Of a stretch of DNA of 14,460 nucleotides, positions 1 through 7,233 are shown piece by piece. Made by a program: the position numbers and the translations under genes. The notes under the pieces are model-generated. The model ran no database searches. It had not been told where the DNA came from and worked only from the letters and a program-made list of their open reading frames with translations. Source of the stretch: UBA6019 sp036570145 (GTDB lineage Bacteria; Chloroflexota; Dormibacteria; Dormibacterales; Dormibacteraceae); contig DATCPJ010000065.1 in assembly GCA_036570145.1 (NCBI GenBank), positions 1 to 14,460 on the forward strand, written 5' to 3'. The first letter of the stretch is position 1. The number at the start of each line of letters is the position of its first letter.

Positions 1-1179
1 GCCGCCGAGCGTCTCCAGCAGCCGCTTCTCCTCCGAGTCAAACCCGCGGACGCCAAGCTTGCCGCGGCCGATCAGCAGCAGCCCGAGACTGCTCGTCTCG
101 CCACGCAGGTTGGTCACCATGACCTGGCGCTGGTCGCGCGAGGCGAGGTAGGGGGTATCCCTCGCCTCGTACCGGTTGGGCGTTCCGCCGGTGGAGGCCA
201 TGATCTGCCGGAACCAGTCCTCGACAACCGGCTCGGGATTCAGCCCGTCCAGCTTCTCGGACTGCTCGGCGCCCGATTGCGCTGCGCGCCGCCAGGCGCC
301 GCCGGCAACCTCCGGAGCGACCAGGACCTCGACCCAATCGGCATTGAACATGTCGACTGCGTGGTTCGTCAGCGTCCGGATGACGGTGTCGGTCTGGACC
401 GAGCCCTGCAGCTCGCGGCCGAGGTTGAAGAGGTGGGTGATGCTCTTCCGCTTGCGCCGCTCGCTTTGGGCGGAGCGGTAGGCGAAGTAGAGGGCCGCGA
501 CGGGCACCAGGATCAGCCAGGCGGATTGCGGTTGGTGCCAGATGACGGTCACGAAAAGAAGCGCGAGACAGCTGTTGACGGCGGTCACCGTGACGCCGAG
601 GCTGAGCGCCTCGCCGAGCTGGAGGAAGGTCTCCCGGCCCTGGTGGAGGGCGATCACCATGTTGATGACGATCACCGCCACGACGCTGCTGGCGAGCATC
701 GCGAAGAGGGCCGCCGACCAGCCCGCCGGGCCGACGGGTTGCGAACCGGTGACGATGGTGTGGAAGAACCAGACCGCGATCGACGTCTCGAAGGCGAACA
801 GGCCGAGGTTGAAGGCGAGCTTCACCGGACTGTTGCGGCGCACGAGGACGAGCGCCACAGCCGAGCCGATGACGCGGCAGATGACGACCTCCGAGGGGCT
901 CGCGAAGAAGAGCGCGAACACCGTCGGGATCTCGCTCAGCGAGTAGGTGTGGGCGCTGCCCCTCACCTCGAGGTGCACGGCGAGCAGCTCGCCGACCAGG
1001 AAGAAGCCGGCCAGCAACAGCCAGCTGATCTCGCCGTGGCCCGCGAATCGGGGCAGGTGTTGGAGCGGCCCAAGGAAGAGCGCTAGGGCGCCCGCATCGA
1101 GGACAAGGGCGAACAGCCACACCCGGACCGCAGTCTCGTTTAAACGACCGAGCGCGCCCGCTCTCAGCAGGCGCGCCAC
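1..1179 (-). CDS. Membrane-anchored GAF-domain sensor protein, N-terminal part (runs off left edge)
   Basis: The frame stays open from about 1230 to the left edge with no stop, giving at least 393 codons; the C terminus is missing. From the GTG at 1179 the protein has several hydrophobic helices over roughly residues 15-225, including a conserved-looking stretch SLSEIPTVFALFFASP. A basic linker (RSAQSERRKRKS) follows. From about residue 245 to the edge comes a GAF-like domain (HLFNLGRELQGSVQTDTVI, then LGLLLIGRG and FDSEEKRLLETL). In actinobacteria and relatives this layout usually precedes a GGDEF/EAL, HD-GYP or histidine-kinase output module, but that part lies outside the window, so the output is unknown. 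GTG 1179 is chosen because GGAG lies 11 nt upstream. GTG 1230 would overlap the protease gene and has no ribosome-binding site. The gap to the upstream protease gene is 34 bp on the same strand, so co-transcription is possible. Confidence 0.75.
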   Translation of the reverse strand, partial: MARLLRAGALGRLNETAVRVWLFALVLDAGALALFLGPLQHLPRFAGHGEISWLLLAGFFLVGELLAVHLEVRGSAHTYSLSEIPTVFALFFASPSEVVICRVIGSAVALVLVRRNSPVKLAFNLGLFAFETSIAVWFFHTIVTGSQPVGPAGWSAALFAMLASSVVAVIVINMVIALHQGRETFLQLGEALSLGVTVTAVNSCLALLFVTVIWHQPQSAWLILVPVAALYFAYRSAQSERRKRKSITHLFNLGRELQGSVQTDTVIRTLTNHAVDMFNADWVEVLVAPEVAGGAWRRAAQSGAEQSEKLDGLNPEPVVEDWFRQIMASTGGTPNRYEARDTPYLASRDQRQVMVTNLRGETSSLGLLLIGRGKLGVRGFDSEEKRLLETLGG

Positions 1180-1213
1180 GGCCGCAAGGACTCCGATCCT
1201 CGACGTTACGGGG

Positions 1214-2983
1214 TCAACTCCAATCGGCACTTGTCCAGGAGTTTCCGCTCCAGGAGTTTCCGCTCCAGGAGTTGCCAGTCCACGAGTTACCGGTCCACGA
1301 GTTGCCGCTCCATGAGTTGCCACTCCAGGAGTTGCCGCTCCAAGAGTTGCCGCTCCAAGAGTTGCCGCTCCAGGAGTTGCCGCTCCAGGAGTTGCCGCTC
1401 CAGGAGTTGCCGGTCCAGGAGTTGCCGGTCCACGAGTTCCCGGTCCACGAGTTGCCATTGAAGACGCCACCCGTCCAGGCGCTGCGGGTCAGCTCGGCGA
1501 GCGCCATCGCCGTCGTGTCGAAGGCCGCACCGAAGATATCCTGCTCACCGGTCAGCGTCACGCCTGCCGCGGTGAGGTGATGGGTCCCGCGCGCCAGCTC
1601 GAGGGAGCCGGTACCGATGCTCGGGGCGAAACGCTGGGCAGCGTGGCTGAGCGCGATGTGGAAGCCGACCCTGAGGTTGATCTCGCCGCGGCCCTGGCTC
1701 GCGATGGAGGCGTTGCCGAGCTCCTGGGCGGACGAGGTCAGGAGCTTCTTGAGCTGATCCGGCGTTGCGCTGGGATTCTCCTGCAGGAGGAGGGCTGCCG
1801 CCCCGGTGGTGACCGCCGCCGCCTGAGAAGTTCCGCTGCCGCGCAGGAAGCGGTCGCCGACCATGCCGGCCGCGCCATAGCGGTGGTCGATATAGGAGCC
1901 CGGCACGAGCAGGCTCGCGATGTGGACCCCGGGCGCCACAACGTCAGGACCTCGGTTCGCGGAACCGTAGTCCGAGAAAGCGGCGACGGTGTGAGCTGAG
2001 CGGAGGAGCGAGTTGTTGGTGTCCACCGCGCCGACCGCGAGAAGGAGCGGGTCGTAGGCCGGATCGGCGAGACCGGTCGCCGCCTGGCCGTCGTTGCCGG
2101 CCGAGACGACCACCGTGATGCCCGCCCTCCAGGCCTGCTCCGCCGCGAACGCGAGCGGGTCGTTGATGTAGCTCTGCCTGCTGTCGGTGCCGAAGGAGAG
2201 GTTGATAAGGCGGACGTTGAGGCCGTTGTCGTGCCGGTGCTGGACGACCCAGTCGATGCCGGCGATAACCTGCGAGACGTCGCTGGCGCCGGTCTGGTCG
2301 GCCACCTTGACGGAGACCAGGCGGGCGTCCGGGGCGATTCCGAGGAAGCTCGTCGTGTCGGTCGCGTAGCTGCCGGCCTCGGCCGTGCCGTCCCGGCCGG
2401 CGATGATGCCCGCCATGTGGGTGCCGTGCCCGTAGCCGTCGAGGTAGGCGAGGTTGGCGAACTGTGAATCGAAGGAGATGTCAGGGCCGTTGACGACCTT
2501 CCCGGAGGTCTTCAGGCCTTCCACCGGTGCGATCCCGGAGTCGATGAGGGCGATGTCGACACCCTTGCCGGTGAAGCCCTTGGACCACATGTAGCGGGCC
2601 TCGGTGATCCCGGCGGTGTTGTACAGCGACGCGACGTCGGTGGTGGGCGAGTAGGTCGAGGAAAGCAGGTGCATGGAGGCGTTCGGGGTGACCGAGAGGA
2701 CACCTGGAAGCTGGACCAGGGGCAGGAGCGCCCAGCCGGGAACCATGCCGGCGAAGCCCTGGATCAGGCCGAGCTGGCGGCTCACCGATCCACCGGAGCG
2801 GACCACCGCGTGTGCTGCGGTCTGCCCTGCGGCGCCATCGGCTGTGGAGACGATCACGGGAACCAGTGGGTAGGCAGAGTGAGCTTGCGGGGGCAGCTGT
2901 GGCCCGATCGCCAGCAGGCCCATCAGCGCGGCGGCGACGAGGCCCAGGCCGGCGCGGGCGGTGGCGGTTGTGAACCGACTCAT
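1214..2983 (-). CDS. Secreted S8 (subtilisin-like) serine peptidase with C-terminal GNSW repeats
   Basis: This 589-residue protein begins with a signal peptide: basic MSRFTTATAR, a hydrophobic core, and likely cleavage after AHS at about residue 36. Residues about 40-108 resemble a short inhibitor-type propeptide. The catalytic domain carries Asp148 (ALIDSG), His186 (GHGTHMAG), oxyanion Asn297 (VSAGNDG) and Ser386 (GSGTSQAAA), so the triad is intact. A linker of about 70 residues leads to 15 tandem GNSW[ST] pentapeptides (510-584) and the end SADWS. It should be exported and hydrolyse peptides outside the cell; the substrate is unknown. A longer frame reaches 3040, but ATG 2983 is preferred because AAGGAG lies 6 nt upstream and the signal peptide begins there. 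The repeats may anchor or bind, which is inference. No membrane anchor or sortase motif is visible after them. Confidence 0.93.
   Translation of the reverse strand: MSRFTTATARAGLGLVAAALMGLLAIGPQLPPQAHSAYPLVPVIVSTADGAAGQTAAHAVVRSGGSVSRQLGLIQGFAGMVPGWALLPLVQLPGVLSVTPNASMHLLSSTYSPTTDVASLYNTAGITEARYMWSKGFTGKGVDIALIDSGIAPVEGLKTSGKVVNGPDISFDSQFANLAYLDGYGHGTHMAGIIAGRDGTAEAGSYATDTTSFLGIAPDARLVSVKVADQTGASDVSQVIAGIDWVVQHRHDNGLNVRLINLSFGTDSRQSYINDPLAFAAEQAWRAGITVVVSAGNDGQAATGLADPAYDPLLLAVGAVDTNNSLLRSAHTVAAFSDYGSANRGPDVVAPGVHIASLLVPGSYIDHRYGAAGMVGDRFLRGSGTSQAAAVTTGAAALLLQENPSATPDQLKKLLTSSAQELGNASIASQGRGEINLRVGFHIALSHAAQRFAPSIGTGSLELARGTHHLTAAGVTLTGEQDIFGAAFDTTAMALAELTRSAWTGGVFNGNSWTGNSWTGNSWTGNSWSGNSWSGNSWSGNSWSGNSWSGNSWSGNSWSGNSWTGNSWTGNSWSGNSWSGNSWTSADWS
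1232..1456 (-). repeat. 15-bp tandem repeat array (15 units) encoding GNSW[ST]
   Basis: Fifteen consecutive 15-bp units on the coding (minus) strand each translate to Gly-Asn-Ser-Trp-Ser or Gly-Asn-Ser-Trp-Thr, covering residues 510-584 of the S8 peptidase. Units differ at silent positions (GGA/GGC, several Ser codons) and in the Ser/Thr choice. Thr units cluster at both ends and in one inner pair, while the middle is Ser. The array keeps the reading frame exactly. Confidence 0.95.
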
Positions 2984-3091
2984 TGATCTCTCCTTCGTGT
3001 TAAGCATGACGCTTGTCAACTTGGAGTGAATCGCCGTCATTTTGGAGACCCAAGGGGTTTAGGGCGCTGTTGGGCCGAGTACGAACCGCCG

Positions 3092-3838
3092 CTATGCGGG
3101 CCAGAGGTGAAAGGTGCTGGTCGCCGATGCGGGACTCAATCCCACCGCCACCCATGAGCGCTGCGCCGGGATGTTGCCCGCCTGCGTGATCGCCAGGATC
3201 CACCTCCGCCCTTTCTCTTTTGCCCATGTCATTCCTGCGATCGTCAGCTGGGAATAGAGGCGCTGACCGCGAGCGGCCGGATCCACGGCACCCAGCACCA
3301 GCTGAGCTCCATCTCTCCCCGTTCGAGTAAACGAACTGAAGCCCAGGATCTTGCCGCCGCTTCGCGCAACCAGGGTCAGCTCCGCCGCCTTCTCGTCGAG
3401 GCACCTTGCGGCCCAATCGCTGTAGATGGCCTCGACCTTTCGCTGATCCAGGCGTGTGGCCATCCGGTAGTGGGAGGGATAGGCCGCGAACGCCGCGCTG
3501 GCGAGCGCGATCACCTGCTCTCTCTCGCTCTTCTCAACCGGTGCTATCTGGCAGGTCGAGGCGACCGGCCTTGGCTCCAGCCCGCCGCGGTAATGGATCT
3601 CGGTCGAAACGCACCGCGCCGAGCTCGCCAGCAGCGCCAGCGCCGCCTCCGCATCAGCCGCATCCGTCCGTGCGATGAGGAACTCGAGCGCCTGCGTGTG
3701 AGCCCATTCCAGCAGCAGGGGGACGTCGCCGGCGGTCACGCCCTCGGCGCGGCCCACCCGAACGCCCAGGCGCTCGGTCTCGAGGTCTGAAACGCGCAGT
3801 TCCATTGAGTGCTGAGACAGTAGGCGCGCGGCCGGCAT
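3092..3838 (-). CDS. GNAT-family N-acetyltransferase, WecD-like
   Basis: The 248-residue protein looks like a GNAT enzyme that moves an acetyl group from acetyl-CoA to an amine, probably in the cytosol. Residues about 100-246 hold the fold. The acetyl-CoA motif is VLGAVDPAARGQRLY (181-195), where the usual RGxG reads RGQR, so Arg193 replaces the second glycine. Next come TQAGNIPAQRSWVAVGL and the ending TFHLW, both typical of the WecD/dTDP-aminosugar acetyltransferase group. The N-terminal part (ELRVSDLETERLGVRVGR) also resembles that group. The substrate cannot be read from sequence. ATG 3838 lies 12 bp after the stop of the small upstream gene, suggesting coupling. ATG 3805 is an alternative that starts exactly at the family-like N terminus. 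Neither has a clear ribosome-binding site. Confidence 0.8.
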   Translation of the reverse strand: MPAARLLSQHSMELRVSDLETERLGVRVGRAEGVTAGDVPLLLEWAHTQALEFLIARTDAADAEAALALLASSARCVSTEIHYRGGLEPRPVASTCQIAPVEKSEREQVIALASAAFAAYPSHYRMATRLDQRKVEAIYSDWAARCLDEKAAELTLVARSGGKILGFSSFTRTGRDGAQLVLGAVDPAARGQRLYSQLTIAGMTWAKEKGRRWILAITQAGNIPAQRSWVAVGLSPASATSTFHLWPA

Positions 3839-3850
3839 TCCGGCCGTCTT

Positions 3851-4048
3851 TCAGCCGGCGGCGGCTGCCTGGACGGCCGCGAGGTTGGCGATGTGGTCGG
3901 TCCAGAGCAGGGCGCTGCGCAGGTTGAGACCACATCCGCAGCGCTGTGCCGCCGGGTACCAGCAGTGGCCGTCCAGCGCGCTGCGCAGGGGAGAGTCCCT
4001 GATGTCCTGGGTCCTCATGGTCGGGGAGTCTTCCGATGTGACGATCAC
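3851..4048 (-). CDS. Small Cys/His-containing protein of unknown function (65 aa)
   Basis: I do not recognise this family. The frame starts at GTG 4048 with a strong ribosome-binding site (GGAGG, 8-nt spacer), the best argument that it is real, and stops 12 bp before the acetyltransferase start. The protein is soluble. In its middle it has His28-Cys29, Cys37-Gly-Cys39 and later Asp51-His52 (WTDHIANLAA), a spacing that could bind one metal ion. The last residues are alanine-rich. An internal ATG (4018) would give 55 residues and keep the Cys/His cluster, but it lacks a ribosome-binding site. It lies 93 bp downstream of nrdJ on the same strand, past a hairpin. It could be a small zinc-binding partner of the acetyltransferase; this is inference only. 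Confidence 0.6.
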   Translation of the reverse strand: MIVTSEDSPTMRTQDIRDSPLRSALDGHCWYPAAQRCGCGLNLRSALLWTDHIANLAAVQAAAAG

Positions 4049-4097
4049 CGCAACTTCCTCCGCTTTTTGATGGCCGGGGACGGGTGTCTTGCCGGGC

Positions 4098-4123
4098 GGG
4101 AGCCGGCCGCCGGACCGGCTCCC
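4098..4123 (-). terminator. Candidate nrdJ 3' hairpin (no U-tract)
   Basis: A perfect 9-bp inverted repeat (GGGAGCCGG / CCGGCTCCC, 8-nt loop) begins 18 bp past the nrdJ stop codon. The following bases in the direction of transcription are GC-rich, not a T-run. It may be a weak or Rho-assisted terminator, or an mRNA 3' end stabiliser allowing read-through into the small gene and the acetyltransferase gene. Confidence 0.5.
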
Positions 4124-4141
4124 GATTCGCCTCGTTTCAGC

Positions 4142-7024
4142 TCAGCTGCAGCCGGTGGTCGCTCCGCAGTTCATGCACTTGTAGCAAGCGCCCGAGCGGA
4201 CGGTGATCGCGCCACAGTCCGGGCAGGCCGGGGCGTCGCGATCGACGACGAAGGTGAGGCGCTGGTTACCGTCGGAGATCGGGTTCTTGACGACCAGCTT
4301 GATCTCCTCCGGCTGCCGGATCGCGGCGGAGATCGGCTCCGCCTTGCCCGTGCCTTTGCCCGCCGCGGGCGGGGCCGCCGGTGCGGAGGGTGCGGCCGCC
4401 TCGGTGGCGGCGGGGGAGGGTGGCGGCGCGACCTCGCGCTTGATGATGCCGACCGCCTCCTGCTCGTCGAGGTCGAGGAACTTCGAGGCGAGCCAGCGGA
4501 AGATGTAGTCGACGAGGGACTTGGCGATCGGGATCTCCTGGTTCTTGGTGAACCCGGAGGGCTCGAACCGCATGTGGCTGAACTTGTTGACCATCGCCCG
4601 CAGCGGCACCCCGTACTGGAGCGCCAGCGAGGTCTGGGTGGCGAAAGCGTCCATCAGGCCCGAGATGGTCGAGCCCTCCTTGGCCATGGTGAGGAAGATC
4701 TCGCCCGGCTGGCCGTCGTCGTAGAGGCCGACTGTGATGTAGCCCTCGTGGCCCTGGATGTCGAACTTGTGGGTGATCGACCGCCGCTCATCGGGCAGCC
4801 GCTTGCGGACGGCCCCGGGGGGTGCGACCGAGGCGAGCGCCGCCAGCGCGTCGGAGGCCGCCTTCTCCTCCTTCTTGGCGTCGGAGGAGCTGGAGAGCGG
4901 CTGCGAGCGCTTGCAGCCGTCGCGGTAGATGGCGATGCACTTGAGCCCCAGCTTCCAGGACTCGAGGTAGACGTTCTCGATCTCCTCGACCGTGGCCTCG
5001 GTGGGGAGGTTGACGGTCTTCGACTGAGACCCGCTGATGAAGGGCTGCACGGCGGCCATCATCCGGACGTGGCCCAGGGGGGCGATCGAGCGGGCGCCCT
5101 TGATCGGCTTGAAGGCGCAGTCGAAGACCTTCAGGTGGTCGTCGGCAAGGCCCGGCGCGCCCTCGATGGTCTCGTTCTCGTCGATGTAGTCGACGATCTC
5201 CTTGACCTGCTCCTCGGCGTAGCCGAGCTTGCGGAGCGCCGCCGGCACGGTCCCGTTGACGATCTTGAGGAGGCCGCCACCGACCAGCTTCTTGTACTTG
5301 ACGAGCGCCAGGTCGGGCTCGATGCCGGTGGTGTCGCAGTCCATCATCAGACCGATCGTCCCGGTCGGCGCGAGCACGGTGGCCTGGGCGTTCCGGTAGC
5401 CGTGGGCCTCACCCAGGGCGACCGCCTCGTCCCACGTCTCGCGGGCGGCGCGGACGAGCGGGCCCGCCTCGCCGGTCAGCGGCAGCTCGTAGGCCACCGC
5501 GCGGTGCTTGTTCATGACCCGGAGCATCGGCTCACGGTTCTTGGGGAACTCGCTGAAGGAGCCCTTCACCTCGGCCATCCGCGCCGACTGGGCATAGGCC
5601 TCGCCGGTCAGGATGCCGGTGAGGGCGCCCGCGAAGCGGCGGCCGTCGTCCGAGTCGTAGGCGAGGCCCATCGACATCAGCAGCGCGCCCAGGTTGGCGT
5701 AGCCGAGGCCGAGCGGCCGCAGCGCCTCCGAGTTCTTGCCGATCGCGGGGGTGGGGTAGGAGGCGCTGGAGACGATGATCTCCTGGCCGGTGAAACAGAC
5801 GTCGATCGCCTTGCGGTAGCGCTCGACGTTGAACGTCCCCTTCTCGTCCTGGAACTTCAGCAGGTTCAGGCTGAGCAGGTTGCAGGCGGTGTCGTCGAGG
5901 AAGACGAACTCGCTGCAGGGGTTGGTGGCGTTGATCCGGCCGGTGTTGGGGACGCAGTTCCAGTCCTGGATGATGGTGTCGAACTGGATGCCCGGGTCGC
6001 CGCAGATCCAGGCCGAATCGGAGATCTGGCGCATCAGGTCGCGAGCCCGGTAGGTGTCCATGACCCGGCCGTCGGTGACCGCCCTGGTGGTCCATTCGCC
6101 GTCGTCGATGACCGCCTGCATGAACCCGTCCGTCGCCCGGACCGAGTGGTTGGCGTTCTGGAACTGGACCGAGTCGTAGGCGCCGCCGATGATGTTGAAG
6201 CCGGCGTCGTAGCCGGCGTCGATGAGCGCCCACGCCTTGCGCTCCTCGTCGGCCTTGCAGGTGATGAAGTCGACGATATCGGGGTGGTCGGCGTTGAGGA
6301 TGACCATCTTGGCTGCCCGCCGCGTCGTCCCGCCCGACTTGATCGAGCCGGCGAAGGAGTCGTAGCCGCGCATGAAGGAGACCGGCCCGGAGGCGGTGCC
6401 GCCGCCCGACAGCTGCTCGCGCTTGGAGCGCAGCACGGAGAGGTTGGTGCCGGTGCCGGAGCCGAACTTGAAGAGCATCCCCTCGGTCTTGGCGAGGTCG
6501 AGGATCGACTCCATCGAGTCCTGGACCGAGTTGATGAAGCAGGCGCTGCCCTGCTGGGCCCGGGTCGGCACGCCGAGGTTGAACCAGACCGGGCTGTTGA
6601 AGGAGGCGTGCTGGGTGACGAGCAGCCAGCGGAGCTCCTCCTCCCAGGTGACCGCGTCCTCCTCGGTGGCAAAGTAGCCGCCCTCGCGGCCCCAGCCGCC
6701 GAGCGCGCCGACCACCCGGTCGACCATCTGGCGGACGCTGGTCTCGCGGTCGGCGGTTCCCTGCTGGCCGCGGAAGTACTTCTGGGCCACGATGTTGATC
6801 GCGAGCTGAGACCAGGAGCGGGGGACCTCGACGTCCTTCTGCTCGAAGATGACCTTGCCCTTCTCGCCGATGATGGCGGCGGTCCGCCGCTCCCACTCGA
6901 CAAGGTCGTGGGCGTGGCTTCCCGGAGGCGTGAAGTAGCGGTTGAAGCGGAGCCCCTTCGAGCCCCGCGGCGGGGAGGTCCTGCGACCGGTTTCAGCTGC
7001 GACGTCGGCTACATTCTTGGCCAT
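4142..7024 (-). CDS. nrdJ: Adenosylcobalamin-dependent (class II) ribonucleoside reductase
   Basis: This 960-residue enzyme reduces ribonucleotides to deoxyribonucleotides using coenzyme B12 to make the active-site thiyl radical, so it works with or without oxygen. The active-site loop NPCSEF carries Asn368, radical Cys370 and Glu372. Cys381 (DDTACNLLSLN), eleven residues on, and Cys162 (GSACFINS) form the expected redox pair. That spacing matches the known Thermotoga-type NrdJ. A TSCPD-like domain lies at about 745-860 (EGYITVGLYDDGQPGEIF). A low-complexity Ala/Pro linker follows, then a C-terminal Cys cluster (934, 937, 947, 950, 953, 959) that should relay electrons or bind zinc. No N-terminal ATP-cone is evident. 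The ATG has AAAGGAG 11 nt upstream. The gene stands alone behind a long structured leader and diverges from the dCMP deaminase gene. Length and motifs are complete. Confidence 0.97.
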   Translation of the reverse strand: MAKNVADVAAETGRRTSPPRGSKGLRFNRYFTPPGSHAHDLVEWERRTAAIIGEKGKVIFEQKDVEVPRSWSQLAINIVAQKYFRGQQGTADRETSVRQMVDRVVGALGGWGREGGYFATEEDAVTWEEELRWLLVTQHASFNSPVWFNLGVPTRAQQGSACFINSVQDSMESILDLAKTEGMLFKFGSGTGTNLSVLRSKREQLSGGGTASGPVSFMRGYDSFAGSIKSGGTTRRAAKMVILNADHPDIVDFITCKADEERKAWALIDAGYDAGFNIIGGAYDSVQFQNANHSVRATDGFMQAVIDDGEWTTRAVTDGRVMDTYRARDLMRQISDSAWICGDPGIQFDTIIQDWNCVPNTGRINATNPCSEFVFLDDTACNLLSLNLLKFQDEKGTFNVERYRKAIDVCFTGQEIIVSSASYPTPAIGKNSEALRPLGLGYANLGALLMSMGLAYDSDDGRRFAGALTGILTGEAYAQSARMAEVKGSFSEFPKNREPMLRVMNKHRAVAYELPLTGEAGPLVRAARETWDEAVALGEAHGYRNAQATVLAPTGTIGLMMDCDTTGIEPDLALVKYKKLVGGGLLKIVNGTVPAALRKLGYAEEQVKEIVDYIDENETIEGAPGLADDHLKVFDCAFKPIKGARSIAPLGHVRMMAAVQPFISGSQSKTVNLPTEATVEEIENVYLESWKLGLKCIAIYRDGCKRSQPLSSSSDAKKEEKAASDALAALASVAPPGAVRKRLPDERRSITHKFDIQGHEGYITVGLYDDGQPGEIFLTMAKEGSTISGLMDAFATQTSLALQYGVPLRAMVNKFSHMRFEPSGFTKNQEIPIAKSLVDYIFRWLASKFLDLDEQEAVGIIKREVAPPPSPAATEAAAPSAPAAPPAAGKGTGKAEPISAAIRQPEEIKLVVKNPISDGNQRLTFVVDRDAPACPDCGAITVRSGACYKCMNCGATTGCS

Positions 7025-7111
7025 TTACTACGACACTCCTTTGGTCGACGCCATGCCTCAAGCTTCCTCGGCGCCGGGTCTCCGTACGATCGGGTTGCGG
7101 CAGAGATGGAA

Positions 7112-7152
7112 GAGGCCCCAGAGCATGCCCGCCACATATGCCCCAGGGCCTC
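7112..7152 (-). promoter_or_regulatory. Long hairpin in the nrdJ 5' leader
   Basis: Read on the minus strand, GAGGCCC (7152-7146) pairs with GGGCCTC (7118-7112). Two U·G/G·U wobbles (TG at 7145-7144 against TG at 7120-7119) continue the stem. GGGCAT (7143-7138) then pairs with ATGCTC (7126-7121), leaving the 11-nt loop ATGTGGCGGGC. That makes 15 consecutive pairs starting a few nt from the predicted transcript start and about 88 nt upstream of the nrdJ ATG. It could stabilise the mRNA 5' end or be part of a larger cis-regulatory RNA. No cobalamin-riboswitch B12 box was recognised. Confidence 0.6.
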
Positions 7153-7164
7153 GACCTACCCCTG

Positions 7165-7193
7165 AGTTTACCGGGACGCTTTCGGCTTGTCAA
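7165..7193 (-). promoter_or_regulatory. Predicted sigma70-type promoter of nrdJ
   Basis: The minus strand has TTGACA (7193-7188), an exact 17-bp spacer, then TAAACT (7170-7165, 4/6 to TATAAT). Transcription would start near 7158, leaving a leader of about 130 nt before the nrdJ ATG. The -35 overlaps TTGTCA on the plus strand (7187-7192), which with TATGTT (7208-7213, only 15 bp away) could be a weak divergent promoter for the deaminase gene. Confidence 0.65.
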
Positions 7194-7201
7194 GGCTCTG
7201 A

Positions 7202-7217
7202 GCACAATATGTTTGGT
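7202..7217. promoter_or_regulatory. NrdR-box-like operator, site 1
   Basis: GCACAATATGTTTGGT matches much of the known NrdR box acaCwAtATaTwGtgt, including the CaAtAT core. It sits 8 bp upstream of the nrdJ -35 and overlaps the possible plus-strand -10. Its first 12 bases match site 2 at 11 positions. NrdR is the ATP-cone repressor of ribonucleotide reductase genes; its own gene is not in this window. Confidence 0.6.
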
Positions 7218-7233
7218 CTAGATCGGTTGCGAG

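Noticed and set aside
38..1120. A 360-codon minus-strand frame rich in Arg/Pro
   Set aside because: It is an out-of-frame shadow of the membrane GAF sensor, whose frame gives clear membrane helices and GAF-like sequence and is open to the edge.
1231..1580. Plus-strand frames with regular Ser/Cys/Arg or Leu/Pro/Glu repeats; also considered as a CRISPR-like or satellite array
   Set aside because: The 15-bp period is fully explained by the GNSW pentapeptides of the protease on the minus strand; there are no spacers.
3001..3060. TTGACA on the minus strand (3025-3014 area) as a protease promoter
   Set aside because: A good -35 is present, but no acceptable -10 lies 16-18 bp downstream; that position is occupied by the ribosome-binding site.
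7025..7160. Cobalamin riboswitch in the nrdJ leader
   Set aside because: I could not find a B12-box-like sequence, and the predicted leader (about 130 nt) is short for that class; AdoCbl riboswitches usually control B12-independent enzymes, not nrdJ.
3893..7165. A 1090-codon open frame on the plus strand opposite nrdJ
   Set aside because: It is the antisense shadow of nrdJ: low-complexity Gly/Asp/Val/Leu-rich sequence with no domain, while the opposite strand has every class II reductase motif.
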